Positions 9,701 to 19,997 of a DNA stretch of 64,000 bases are shown here, piece by piece. The translations under genes and the position numbers were made by a program. Below the pieces are notes generated by a model. The model was not told the DNA's origin. It saw only the letters and a list, made by a program, of their open reading frames with translations, and did no database searches. Source of the DNA: Yamagishiella unicocca (taxonomy: Eukaryota; Chlorophyta; Chlorophyceae; Chlamydomonadales; Volvocaceae); assembly GCA_003116995.1 (NCBI GenBank), contig BDSL01000084.1, positions 372,001 to 436,000 of the forward strand, given 5' to 3'. Each line of letters opens with the position of its first letter. Within the stretch, counting starts at the first letter, position 1.

Positions 9701-12552
9701 AGCTGCGAGGTTAAGCTGACGTGGCTGGGGTACGGCAGGCCGAGCAACAGCATGTCGTGGAGCAGGAGGCGACCGCCGGGTGACACCAGGAAGGCGTCGT
9801 CCCGGCCGCAGAAATCCACCTGTGTGTAGGGGGGGTGTATACAAACCGTAGGCGAGGGGGAAGAGGAAGGGAGGGAGGGAGGGAGGGAGGGAGGGAGGAG
9901 GCGGGTGGGGCCGAGGTATGGCCATGAAGGCTGCGCCGCTGCAGCGTGCAGTTAGTGTACCTCCGTGCCACTTCTCGCACCTCTCACACCTCTCGCACCT
10001 CTCACACCTCTCACACCTCTCACACCTCTCACACCGCTAACACCTCTCACACCTCTAACACCCCTCACACTTCTCACACCTCTCACACCTCTCACACCTT
10101 TCACACGCCGCCCACCTCCCACACACCGTACGCCCGACACCCGACACCCCGGTGACACCCCCGTGACACCCCGGTGAAGCACAGGCAAATACCAGACTGT
10201 ATTACCACTGCACCACCCGCACCCCTCCCACAACCCACTCACGACCGTAGTCACATCGTGGCGCCCGTATATCCCCAGCTGCTTGCCCGGCTGGATCTGG
10301 GGGCCGGGGTCCACGGGGCGGGGTCCTTGGGTAAGTGCACGAGTCAGCGGGAGCGAGGGAGAGCAACGACAGGGGCGAGCAGCAGCGGGGACGAGGAGGT
10401 GGCACCCGGCCCGCGCCGCTAAACCCCCCGCTTCCGCCAGCCGGGGCAATGCTGCCCTCCCCTTGCCTGGGCGCAGACCAGGCTGGCCCTCACCTCCGTC
10501 CAGCACACCCGCCCGTTCCCCATCACCACGGATTGCAAGTTTGCAACCCACCACGGGTTTTCGTACATCGGGTTTTCCTTGCAACCCCACCACCCACCAC
10601 CCACCCTAACGCTCTGCCAGAACGACTTGTCCATGGTTGCGTTCCCCGACAGCGACAGCAGCACCACCTCATCCGTCCGCGCCAGGAAGAGGTCGGCCGC
10701 AAACCGCAGAGTCACCATATCGCCGACCGCTGTGGCGGTGCAGGCGGCAGGCGCCTCGGCGAGTGTGGGGCAGGTGAAGGTCACTTCACGCAGCTGCACG
10801 GGTTGCAGCAGCGACGATGATGCTGGGGGGGAGGGAGGCGACGGGGCCGTGGGGTCGCTCCTGGATCCCGCCGCCTGGCCGGCTGCTCCAGCCGCCATGG
10901 TGCCTGCCTTGTAGCTGACCTCGCCATCAAGGATCTCCAAGTCCGAGGTGTACGACCACGTAGCCGGGTTACACATCACTCTTGTGAAGTTGTACAGCTC
11001 GCTGCGAGGCGGGGGAGGAGGAGGAGGGGGTTTGATAAGAGAATCCGCGAATCCACGGCCGACAAACCGAGGGCGGTGCAGGTGCAGGAGACGGGGTGCA
11101 GGAGACGGGGTGCAGGTGGGGACATGCCGCAGGTGGGGACATGCCGCAGGTGGGGACATGCCGCAGGTGGGGACATGCCGCAGGTGGGGACATGCCGCAG
11201 GGAACTCACGCAGCCCAGTCCACCTGGCACCCAGCCGCGGCGCGTTGCTGGTCCCACCCCCCTGGCTGCATCTGCAACCCATCCCCGGATCCGACCACGT
11301 CCCCCGCCTGTAGCTTCTGCAGGGGCGTGGGCCGGGAGCCCCGCCGTCCGGCCACCCCCCGCTGGCCCCTGCTGGCCCCTGCCCCACACCCGATGGCCCT
11401 TCTCCCCGCTGGCGAGTGTACCCAGCATTACTAATCTGTTTCACGCATCATCTACACGCCGACCCACGGCTTTCCTCTCAAACCCCCCGCTTGCCCCGCA
11501 CCCCTCGAGCTCCCTCCGCCGCCCTCCCCCGCCCTCCGCCGCCCTCCCCCTCCCTCCCCCTCCCTCCCCCTCCCTCCCCCTCCCTCCCCCTCCCTCCATC
11601 AACCCCACGTACCTGCATGAAGCGGTGTACACGGTCACGGACTGCAGCGTCAAGCGAGCCGAAGGTCCCCCCAGAGAAAACACGTGGGCCAGCAGGGAGG
11701 CAGTGGCCTGGCTGCCGCTGCCGCTGAAGCTACTGCGGCTGCTGAGGGCGCCGGTGGGTAGCGGCGGCAGCAGCAGCGAAAGGCTCCGGAGCTCCAGGGA
11801 GGAACCTGAAGCGGGGTGGGGCAGCGGGTTTGAGGGGGTTGGCGGGGGCAGGATTCGAATGGCGCATGCCGGTGCTCCCTGGGTGTCATGGGGATGGATG
11901 CTGGCCAGGATGGGGTGGCCGCGGTCGATGTGGGATCACGATGTTCGGGAAGTGGGAGCTTGTGTGTGCGGGGAAAGGCTGGAGGCGGGCGGGACGGGAC
12001 GGGCCGCTTGAAGGGAAGCGGTCAGCGGGCGATGTGCCGGACCCACCTTCGGGTTGGCGCTGTGCCGGACCCACCTTCGGGTATCACAAAGGGTGCCACT
12101 CCTTTGAAGTCTGAAAGCAGTAGCATGGTGTACAGAGACAACGACTTGGGCGGAGGCTGCGCGCTATTCCAGCCGATGCCGTCATAGGCCTTGCGACCAA
12201 CCACCGCCATTCGACCGACCGGGGCAACGAAAGGAACGGTCGTAAGGAACTGGTACGATCCTTGCAATAGTGATGAAATAATGGCGCCATCGCTGTCGGT
12301 GGTAGTGTTGGCTGTTAGAGCGACAGTCAGATTCACCGCCGAGTATGTGGAATACGTCGAGGTGCTTGGCTGTCTGATACCCGGCTGTAGAGGTGGAGAT
12401 GGAGACGGTTCTGTTGCATCAGCGACCAAGTGGACCGTAAGCAACAATAATGTTGTTACGGCACGCATTGCTGCCGACCGCAGGGCGGGCATAGTTATTC
12501 CTGCCGCTTGAACCATCGCACAACCTTGACAAGCCAATGGTAGACAAATCAT
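3762..12552 (-). CDS. Large single-pass membrane protein with proline-rich ectodomain
   Basis: Fourteen exons on the minus strand keep one frame: 12552-12075, 11805-11613, 11368-11210, 11001-10494, 10296-10243, 9819-9653, 9399-9259, 8786-8585, 8337-8035, 7846-6788, 6657-6501, 6182-5392, 4862-4645 and 4374-3762, about 1,680 aa. The first ATG is at 12552. A signal-peptide core ([14 protein letters not shown]) suggests the real start may be the in-frame ATG at 12492 or 12468. The ectodomain has repeated, weakly similar segments and N-glycosylation sequons. Residues about 770-995 are a (S/P)PP-rich hydroxyproline-type rod. A membrane helix ([19 protein letters not shown]) at about 1186-1208 is preceded by an acidic DDGDDDDD run and followed by basic RARSRR, giving an outside-N topology. 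The cytosolic tail of about 470 residues is Ser/Arg- and Ala-rich with no kinase or cyclase seen. Likely a cell-wall-contacting receptor-like protein; the ligand and partners are unknown. The junctions of exons 3, 12 and 14 were chosen by phase and are least certain. Confidence 0.75.
8346..8427. repeat. Degenerate telomere-like TTTTAGGG repeats in an intron
   Basis: Several TTTTAGGG or TTCTAGGG motifs follow one another with a period of about 19-20 bp (TTTTAGGGTGTTTCTAGGG). The Chlamydomonas-type telomere repeat is TTTTAGGG. They lie in the intron between the 8786-8585 and 8337-8035 exons of the membrane-protein gene. Confidence 0.65.
8992..9225. repeat. CAGCC pentanucleotide microsatellite
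   Basis: A long run of CAGCC units, with occasional CCCAG and CACCT variants, fills most of the intron between the 9399-9259 and 8786-8585 exons of the minus-strand membrane-protein gene. Confidence 0.9.
9965..10107. repeat. TCACACCTC decamer-like tandem repeat
   Basis: About thirteen copies of a CTCACACCT-type unit of about 10 bp lie in the intron between the exons ending at 10243 and starting at 9819 of the membrane-protein gene. Confidence 0.85.
10533..10607. repeat. Dispersed repeat that stays open inside an exon
   Basis: The plus strand carries CGGGTTTTCCTTGCAACCC and a partial second arm; the same core occurs near 27197-27220 in a TFIIH p52 intron. Here it lies inside the 11001-10494 exon of the membrane-protein gene, contributes in-frame codons rich in Trp, Gly and Asn, and has no obvious acceptor to splice it out. 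Confidence 0.55.
11112..11196. repeat. 17-bp minisatellite, five copies
   Basis: Five perfect copies of GCAGGTGGGGACATGCC lie directly downstream (minus strand) of the donor of the 11368-11210 exon of the membrane-protein gene. Confidence 0.92.
11516..11598. repeat. CCCTCC pyrimidine tract
   Basis: Nearly pure pyrimidine (CCCTCC)n on the plus strand, in the intron just after the donor at 11613 of the membrane-protein gene. Confidence 0.85.
12033..12082. repeat. 22-bp direct repeat that duplicates a splice donor
   Basis: The block TGTGCCGGACCCACCTTCGG plus GT occurs at 12033-12054 and again at 12061-12082. On the minus strand each copy carries CCGAAG|GTGGGT, the donor of exon 1 of the membrane-protein gene. 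Confidence 0.88.
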
Positions 12553-15105
12553 CGCCGATAGCAAGCTGCTCGCATCGACGGGCCATTAAGGGTCCAATTG
12601 GTTTCGCGCGACGGCCATTCAAATACGAGAGGAAATCGCACCACTGTGTTAACGTGCAGTTGTTGCACCCTGAAATGACAGTCGCCGATGTCTGGTGTAA
12701 GTGCGATGTTATCCTTAATTTTGCCCTTGTTGTATGGTTCCGAATGGTCCACCACTATACTTCGACTGGCCAGCCCCGGTGTTATCTTTGTGCTGATAAC
12801 ATCATTAGGTAGCCAGGTCTACGCCCTTCATGCCATGGATTTCAGCAACGTTTTAACCGTTACTTCAAGTTTCATAGGCATAGCACTTGAATTTGCCGTA
12901 GAAACTCGTCGATGGCATGCATACCTACACACTAATACTCCTATATGCGCAGATACAAAATACTACATAAACGACCAGGAAACGTACTTGTTTGTTAACC
13001 ACGGGTCCGCTTTCGTCGTACTGGCTGAGCAGATAGGCTGCCCTGCGGCCCCGCGCCCAACTCCCCGCAGTGCAAGGATGAGCACTCAGGAGTGCAATTT
13101 TCTCCCACATCAGCTATATTAAATCGGCGGACAGTGCGTGATCAAATGTCGATAGCCGATAAACCGCGCTTTCGGCTGTCCTTGGCTGTCTGTGGAACTC
13201 GACAAGAGGTGTAGGTGCTCCTTCGGGCGCCAAATTCTGCGGTGCAAAGTTTTATTCATCATGAACGTTTTGTTTACCATTTAGGGTCTTGCTGCCACAT
13301 CCTCATCCACGTTAGTCTGTTATATTCACGATTTACGCCTCAGCGTTTTTTAACGGTTAATATTGTCCTCTTACGGGTGGGGATGTGCGTTACCGAACTT
13401 TCCAGCAGGCGCTCAGGGCTGTTCGCACGGGCCGATGGCGCCGCCAAAGCCCATGGCAACATGTGGCAACATTGCTTATCGGCGCATCTTAGCGACTCGG
13501 ACATGCTCGGACCATTCGGCAGCCTGCCGCAGCCGACACTTGGGATGAGTACCCGGCCCCTCAACCCGTTACAATCCGTAATTGTCACTCGCGGACCCTT
13601 GTTGTACGATAGAATGACAGTCGGAAGGCACGCGGACACGGCCTTCTTACGTAGTTAGTTGTGATGCCGCACACGGGACAGGATCGATCCGGGCGGTCAC
13701 AAACACGGTAAGGAACGCATCACGCCACGTTGCTGGATCTATGAGCTCAGCCGCAAGGTTCATCGGGACACTGTCCGGAACACATTGCGGCCGCGCAGTG
13801 CCGCCGAAAGTGCAGTGCCAGCTCCCCCAACCGTAAGCGGCTTTCCTCTCATACCCCGACCGTAAGCACGGCCACCGCTCCTACCCGCTGGCGTACTGCG
13901 GTACCTAGATGGATGTGTGCAGCGAGACGCTGCACTGCGACCCCCTCGTCCTCTACGGGGCGCGTCTGCTCGGCTGATTACGAACTCGTTTCCTGAGCCG
14001 TGACGGCCCTGGATATCCGAAGCCTTCCGAAGGCTCGCAGACCGTCGCAGACCCGGCACCGAACGTAACTGAACGTATGACCAGCGTCTTTCCTCCACGC
14101 CACTACCCCGTGTGCCCCTGCCCACATGCCCCACGGTGCTATGGTCACGCAACGGTATGCCCATGGCGTCAAGCCCTGCAAGTCGCAGCCTACGTACCTA
14201 GTCCGTAAACCCTGATACAAACCAGCCACTTCCACGTAGGGTCATCCTTCCAACCGGTTATTCATAACTGCAGTTTATGATAATTGCTTATTGAGCTGTT
14301 AGCGGCGGTGTCCTTTAGACTGCGGATACCGGAAAATGCGGAAATCCCCGTCACGCGGCATTTGTTCGCTTTCAAGCCACAGGAGAATGCACAGCGTTCT
14401 TAGCTTTCTTGTTGTGGAAAGTATTAAGCCTCATGCATCAATTTCCATGCGTTATGCTCGTGTCGTACACAAAGATGCTTCCGTTTACCATAAGGAATAT
14501 GCTCTAACTTTCCCAACTCCTAACCCCTCATCGGTCCTCACAACACTCTCAGTCTCTCTCTACTGCAGTTGCATGTGAGTTTGGAAGATTCGTGCAAGAT
14601 TCAGGGCCGGAAGGCTCTGACGCAAGCCTGCGAGTTGACCACCCCGGCGCGACGACGAGACGGACTAACTGTAACGGTGAACGTCACCTGCCAAGTCTGT
14701 CAGTATACGCGGATTAAAAGAGGTGCGCCGGGCGTCTTGGAGTTGGAAGTGTCGGTGTCTAGTCGGCGCCGCGGGAAGATAGCCAGCTCCCAGAGCGCGG
14801 ACTTAGGCTCTCTTACGGATGGCCGATTCGGACATCATTTTTTCCTTGCAAAGCATTAATCCACGTAATTTATCGCATACGAAGGGACGCCAAATGCTCG
14901 CCTTCAAAAATGCGCAACGCATGGCCAGCGGGTTTCCTTCGCACCCGAATTAACACACCTATCTTCATTAAATGGTATGATTCGTCATGTAGCTTTGGTT
15001 GAGAAACGTTCACGGAGCTTATCTCCAACTGCCTTTGCGCGTCTGGCAGGAGCGACATGGCCCGACGTGCGTACCCCCTTGCTCCGTCCTCCAGGAACTT
15101 TCAAG
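12553..15105. other. Divergent intergenic region between membrane-protein and RING genes
   Basis: About 2.55 kb separate two divergently transcribed genes, so promoters and 5' UTRs of both are expected here. Base composition is clearly less GC-rich than in the exons. The short open frames inside lack splice-consistent continuations or domains. I see no RNA gene and no strong TATA box that I can tie to a start. Confidence 0.5.
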
Positions 15106-18100
15106 ATGGGCTGTACGATGTCATGCATGTCACCATCCGTAGCTGAATTGAACAAGTCGCTCAAGGCAGGCGACGAGCGCGCCATGCTGCTCAAGTTGGC
15201 CGCCTGCCCAAAGCTACTGAGCACCTCCACCTCGGTGCTGTTCTCGACGGCTATTACTCCCCTTCATATTGCATGCGAGAGCAAGCAAATCAAGGTAAGC
15301 CTATTGCTGCTTGCCCATCGATCTTCTTCTCCATCTCCCACCGGTGCCCCACTTGCTTTCTTGTCCACAAGCCATGGTCCCAACCAACACTGCCCCACCC
15401 GCTCTCTACATTCAACAGGTTGTCCAGCAAGCTCTCTCCTTCCTTTCCTTCTCCACGATTGAGGTTGTGCGAGAAGCGCTGCTGCCGTACTGCCGTCGGG
15501 CGGGCACACCGCTTCCCTCTACCGTGGCCGAGGGCGTTCGTATGGCGGCGGACATGGCCAATGCAAAAGGTAGGAGGACATAGGGCCGATGGGAGGGGCG
15601 TAGGGAGTGGGGAGTGTACGACGTTGGGTGCGAACACATGAGTGGGCTTTTCCTTTCCGCGTTGCGTGGCTATAGGTCAGGCGCTGGTTTCGTATGCGTA
15701 TCTGAGGGCTGGCATCCGCTAATTGTAAGGGCCTGTGACGTCATCCATTAGGTATAGTAAAGGGTGTACACGTCGTGGACGGCAGGAAGCTGCATGGTTG
15801 TGGTGGCAGTAATCGCGGCAGTGTGTTGCGGCCCCCCGCTTCCGCCCGCTGCTTTTTCCTATTGTCGAGTTTCCTGATGTCGTGCCGGGCCTTCTCACCC
15901 CCCGCTGCTGCTGCTGCTGTGGATTCGCGGATTCCCTTATAACCGCCCCCCCCCCCCGCTGCTGCGGCTGTGGCTTTCTGGCGCTGCAGGCCAGACACCC
16001 CTCATGTACGCCTGCTTCGCGGACTGCCCCGAGCTGGTCAAGCTGCTGCTGGCGCAGGTGGGCAGCTCGGCGCGGTGTCGTGAGACCCCTCTTGCGCGGA
16101 CAGACGCCGCGGCAGAGGCAGTCGCACAGCCGCCGTGCGTCCGCTGAGACCGCTGCCTCCCACATGCCGCAACTCTTACAGGCGGATGGCCCGACGAGGC
16201 ACGAGGGGCGAGGGTTACACTGAGCCCACCGCCTTGTCGATGTCACCGCGTGACAGGGTTCTTCAAACATTGCGCCCCCCCGCCTCTCACCTCTGCAGGG
16301 CGCCGACCCATGGGCCGGCGATCGCTGCGGCGGCCGCACCCCGCTCCACTACGCGGCCATGGGCGGCAGCTCCTCGTGCGTTCAGGCCCTCATGAAACAC
16401 ATCCCGCCGAGACTCATCACCCGCCAGGACACCAGGTACGACACTCATGCGACAACACTCTCGGCACTCCGCTCCCCAAGCGGCCTCCCAACCACCACCA
16501 CCACCACCTGCCCATCTCCCAACTCAGCTCTCCTACCCATCTGCCCCTGCCCCTGCTGCCGCCTCTCCCTCCCCTTATGCACAGGGGTCGCGTGTCCGAG
16601 AACTAAACTATCCTCCAGTTAGTTCCTGCCCTCCGTGTCCTATGTCGTGTAACCGTGTCTTCTCGCCACTCCCCACCCCACCCTCCAGGTACGTCAACGC
16701 CCGGTCCAGCTGTGGCCTGACCCCGCTGCACTACTGCGTCTTCTACGGCCACCTGGAAGCCCTCCGCGAGCTGCTGCACCACGGCCCGCACCTCAACGCC
16801 GCCACCACCAGCGAGAGCTACGACGTGTCCGTCACGTGCGAGGTGCTGTCCTCGCCGCTGCACTTCGCAGCGGTCAAGGGCAACGCGGCGGCGGCTCGGG
16901 AGCTGCTGCAGCATTACGTGAGTGGACGCCGGCGGAGCGGCGGCCGGGCGGGAGCTGTGCGCGGGTGGTGGTGTCGTTGTCTGTTGGCCACGGGGGGGTT
17001 CGAGGGAAACCCGTGGATGTCCGAAAAAAACCGGGGGGGGGGTCCATAAAAAAACCGGGGGCTCGACATGGGAAATGTAGTGGATGCATAGCCTCGGATA
17101 CGGGGGGGACGTCCAGTGCGCCGCCTGCAAGCTGAGCGGTGTTTTGTTGTGCCAATGAGTGCGGGGGTCCAATGGGGCTCGGGGTCCCTCCTCGTGTTGC
17201 TGCCCTGCTTGGACTAGGCTGCGCTCATCAGTGATTTCCTCCTCGCCTCGTCGCCTCCTCCTGCCCACCCCTCCCCTTCCTCTCCCACCTCGTCCCCCGC
17301 GGCGTCCCCTCCTCGCAGGCTCAGCGAACTGGCTCCAGCCAGGCTACCGCAGATCCTCGCAGACGCGCCGACGCGGCCGCGCAGCTGCCGTGGCAGGTGT
17401 GTGTGCGTGCATCTGTGTGGGCGTGCGGCTGTGTGTGCGTGCATCTGTGTGAGCGTGCATCTGTGTGGGTGTATGGCATGCGGGTCGCAGGTTGGCACGG
17501 CCCGACCCGTCTCACACGCCGATGTGTCCCGTGGGTCGTCCTGCCTCTGCCCTCCCGCGCAAGCAGCATGCCTCCCCGCCCAACCCCCAGCGTGCTATGC
17601 CCGACGAGTGCTTCGAATCTTGCCTAGTCGGTCATACGTTTTCCCTCAGTGCTGACCTACGTGTTTCCTCTCTAACCCGCCCCACTCCCACAACCTCCAC
17701 CACCGCCTCCACCGCCTGCCCCACCCGGCCCCCCAGGTGGCCATCATCTACCACCCCGCCAACCTAGAGCTGGCGACTCTGCTGCACCCGGGACAGCCCC
17801 TGGAGCGGGCTCTAGGGATGGCCTCCGGAGGCGCTGGGTCGGGCGGGGGGCTGGGCACCGGGCCCCTGCCGCTGGCTGCCATCGCCGCCGCCGCGTTGCA
17901 GTCCAAGTTGCTGGGCGACCTGCAGGCGCTGCAGGCGGCGAGGGAGGCGGCCACCTGGCGCAGCTGCCACAGCCCCGGGGGGGGCAGCTGCAGCTCCGCA
18001 GCAGCCCCGCCGGCGGGGGGCTGCCAGGCCCTCGCGTCACAGGGAGCAGGCGGCTGCGCTCCGAAGCTGGCCACTGGAGGTGTGGTGGTTGCGGCGGCAG

Positions 18101-18582
18101 CAGGAGGCCGTGGGCGCGCATCGTGCAGTGCGGAGGGCAGTGGATCAGGGGGTGTGGCCGCCACCGCTGATGTTCATGGTGCTGCTGCCGCCACCGCTAT
18201 TGTTCATGGTGCTGCTGTCGGCGCGGGGGCAGCTTCGGTTGCTGCTCCCGAACAAGCCGGGTCCGGTGTCAGCGCGGCGGAGGGCGGCAGCGCTGGAAGA
18301 GCCGGTGGTGGTGGTGGGGCGGCATGTGCTTGTGGGGATGGAGCCAATTGCAGCGACGAGGAGGAGGCGGAGGAGGAGGGTCTGTGCGGGGTGTGTTTTG
18401 CGGCGCCGGAGTCGGTGGCGCCTGCGGGCTGCGGTCACGGCATGTGCGCCACCTGCGTGGCGCAGCTGTGTAGGGGCATGGCATGGCGCCCGCTGCTGTG
18501 TCCCTTTTGTCGCCAGGTGGTTTCGGAGGTCGTAGCGCACGTGCCGCGGGCCGAGGCCGCAGCGGCGGGGGGGAAGCGGTGA
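15106..18582 (+). CDS. Ankyrin-repeat RING-type E3 ubiquitin ligase (XBAT-like)
   Basis: Seven in-phase exons, 15106-15294, 15419-15569, 15990-16057, 16299-16435, 16689-16917, 17319-17396 and 17737-18582, give 565 aa. Ankyrin repeats span about residues 50-280 (TPLHIACESK, TPLMYACFADCPELVKLLL, TPLHYAAMGG, TPLHYCVFYGHLEALRELL, SPLHFAAVKGNAAAARELL). A low-complexity Gly/Ala linker follows, then a C-terminal C3HC4 RING at about 500-550 (CGVC, CGHGMCATC, CPFC). This is the plant XBAT layout. The start at 15106 is preferred over the in-frame ATG at 14977 because it gives MGCTMSC, an N-myristoylation/palmitoylation-like end as seen in plant relatives. Family members ubiquitinate signalling and defence proteins at membranes; the substrate here is unknown. 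The RING lies in the same large exon as the variable linker. Confidence 0.9.
16996..17095. repeat. Dispersed intronic repeat (two modules)
   Basis: Module one, AACCCGTGGATGTCCGAAAA, resembles units at 27449-27514 and 28517-28586. Module two, GGCTCGACATGGGAAATGTA then GTGGATGCATAGCC, resembles 25570-25606 and 61641-61679. All lie in introns of different genes; here it is in the intron after the 16689-16917 exon of the RING gene. Confidence 0.65.
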
Positions 18583-19997
18583 GGCGGGCCGCGGTGCGGA
18601 TGGCGGGGGGGGATGTTGGGCAATGGCTGGGTGGACATTTATCCTTGTTCCTATAGCACCTTGGGCTGCGAGTCTCGGATGCCTGGCCGGTAAATAATGT
18701 CCCGCTTCGTGAGTGGATGCCTAGTGTACATGCGATGATGATGGTGGTGATACGGTGTAGCAGCACAGAGGTACTGTAGGACGCCATGTATGTTCAGTCG
18801 CCAGAAGGTAGCTCGGTAGCGGTGTGATGCAGTATGTTTTTAAATTTCAAGTTGGCAGCTGTTACAGAACAGCAGCTGCAGAACTGAAGTAGGTAGGATC
18901 CATGAGTAAATGCATTTATCAAATCAGGCTGCAATTCCTCGCTAACGAATTGCAGAGTTCGGCAGGTGTTCCGGTGTTGCGGGAGAGCAATGTGATGTCC
19001 GAGCAGGTCCGAGGAGCTTGCTGGATTGCATGGGGCGAAGGCTGCGGGCATCAGTGGGATGCTGGCTGAGGCCGGGCAGCGCGCGTTGGGTGATGTGGGG
19101 GCTTCGTAACAGCAGGCTTTTGAGTTAGGGCTACCTAATGCTTTTGACCCTTGTTGACCGTCTCTGTGCGAAATCCCCGTATTTTGCACAGATTAGTTTA
19201 CGGACCTCAACTCTCGGCCCCATGCCGCCACGTGATTACGTTTTTGACACAGCGCTGTGAGCGTTTTGCTTTTGCAGCGGCGTACGACGTGCCGTCCACC
19301 AGGGCCACCTTGACATGATGTATACGTACATATACGCCATGTGCACCCCATGTAACGGTGACGGCAGCTCCGGACACCACTCCACATCCGCCGGGAAGCG
19401 TGATCTCTTGTCGTGATCTCTTGTCGTGATCTCTTGTCGTGATCTCTTGTCGTGATCTCTTGTCGTGATCTCTTACAAACAAGGGTTGCGTACTTACGCC
19501 ACCGTCTCGCCTACCGCTACCGCCAGCTCGGAAGATCCGTCGCCACTGCAGCAGCCCCGACTATCCCAGCCCAGCCAACCCCTTCCCTACAAAAACGCAA
19601 TCCAAAACTGGGTTGGCTCAGGGATGACTTAATACGGCAATCAATGGCTTATAGGCGTGCACGAGACACGGTTTCTTCGTCCGCTGCCAGCCAGCAGCCC
19701 CCCCTTCCTCGCGAACCACCGCTGCACCAACCTGCTACACGACCCATGGGTCCCCACACCACACCGCATCGCCCAGCAGCACACCGCCATGTCCACCGCC
19801 CGCCTCCACCTCATCCGCGAGGAACGAGACGCCCCTCCCTCGAGCCATTGTCGCCGTCCGGCTCCCGCGCCCGCCGCTCACCACTACCCACGCGGGGTCG
19901 GGGGGGTTTTAGGGTTGCGGCCGGGGGCGCAGTCGAGGTGACTACTGGGGGGTGGCGGTGGTGGTGGTGGTGACTCTCGGCAGGAAGGCGTTGTCTC
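18583..19997. other. Convergent intergenic region (RING gene and thylakoid gene 3' ends)
   Basis: Both neighbouring genes point into this stretch, so it should hold two 3' UTRs. TGTAA appears on the minus strand at 19477-19473, about 520 nt after the thylakoid gene's stop, and on the plus strand near 19349. A 13-bp minisatellite lies at 19400-19474. I see no further gene. Confidence 0.5.
19400..19474. repeat. 13-bp minisatellite GTGATCTCTTGTC
   Basis: Five full copies and one partial copy of GTGATCTCTTGTC run head to tail. A single GTGATCTCTTGTC also occurs near 61957 in a kinesin intron. Confidence 0.92.

Noticed and set aside
9946..10593. Repeat proteins in the HTSHTS/VRGVRG frames
   Set aside because: They are translations of the CTCACACCT microsatellite in an intron.
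19400..19474. CRISPR-like array
   Set aside because: Units are directly adjacent without spacers and the DNA is nuclear eukaryotic; it is a minisatellite.
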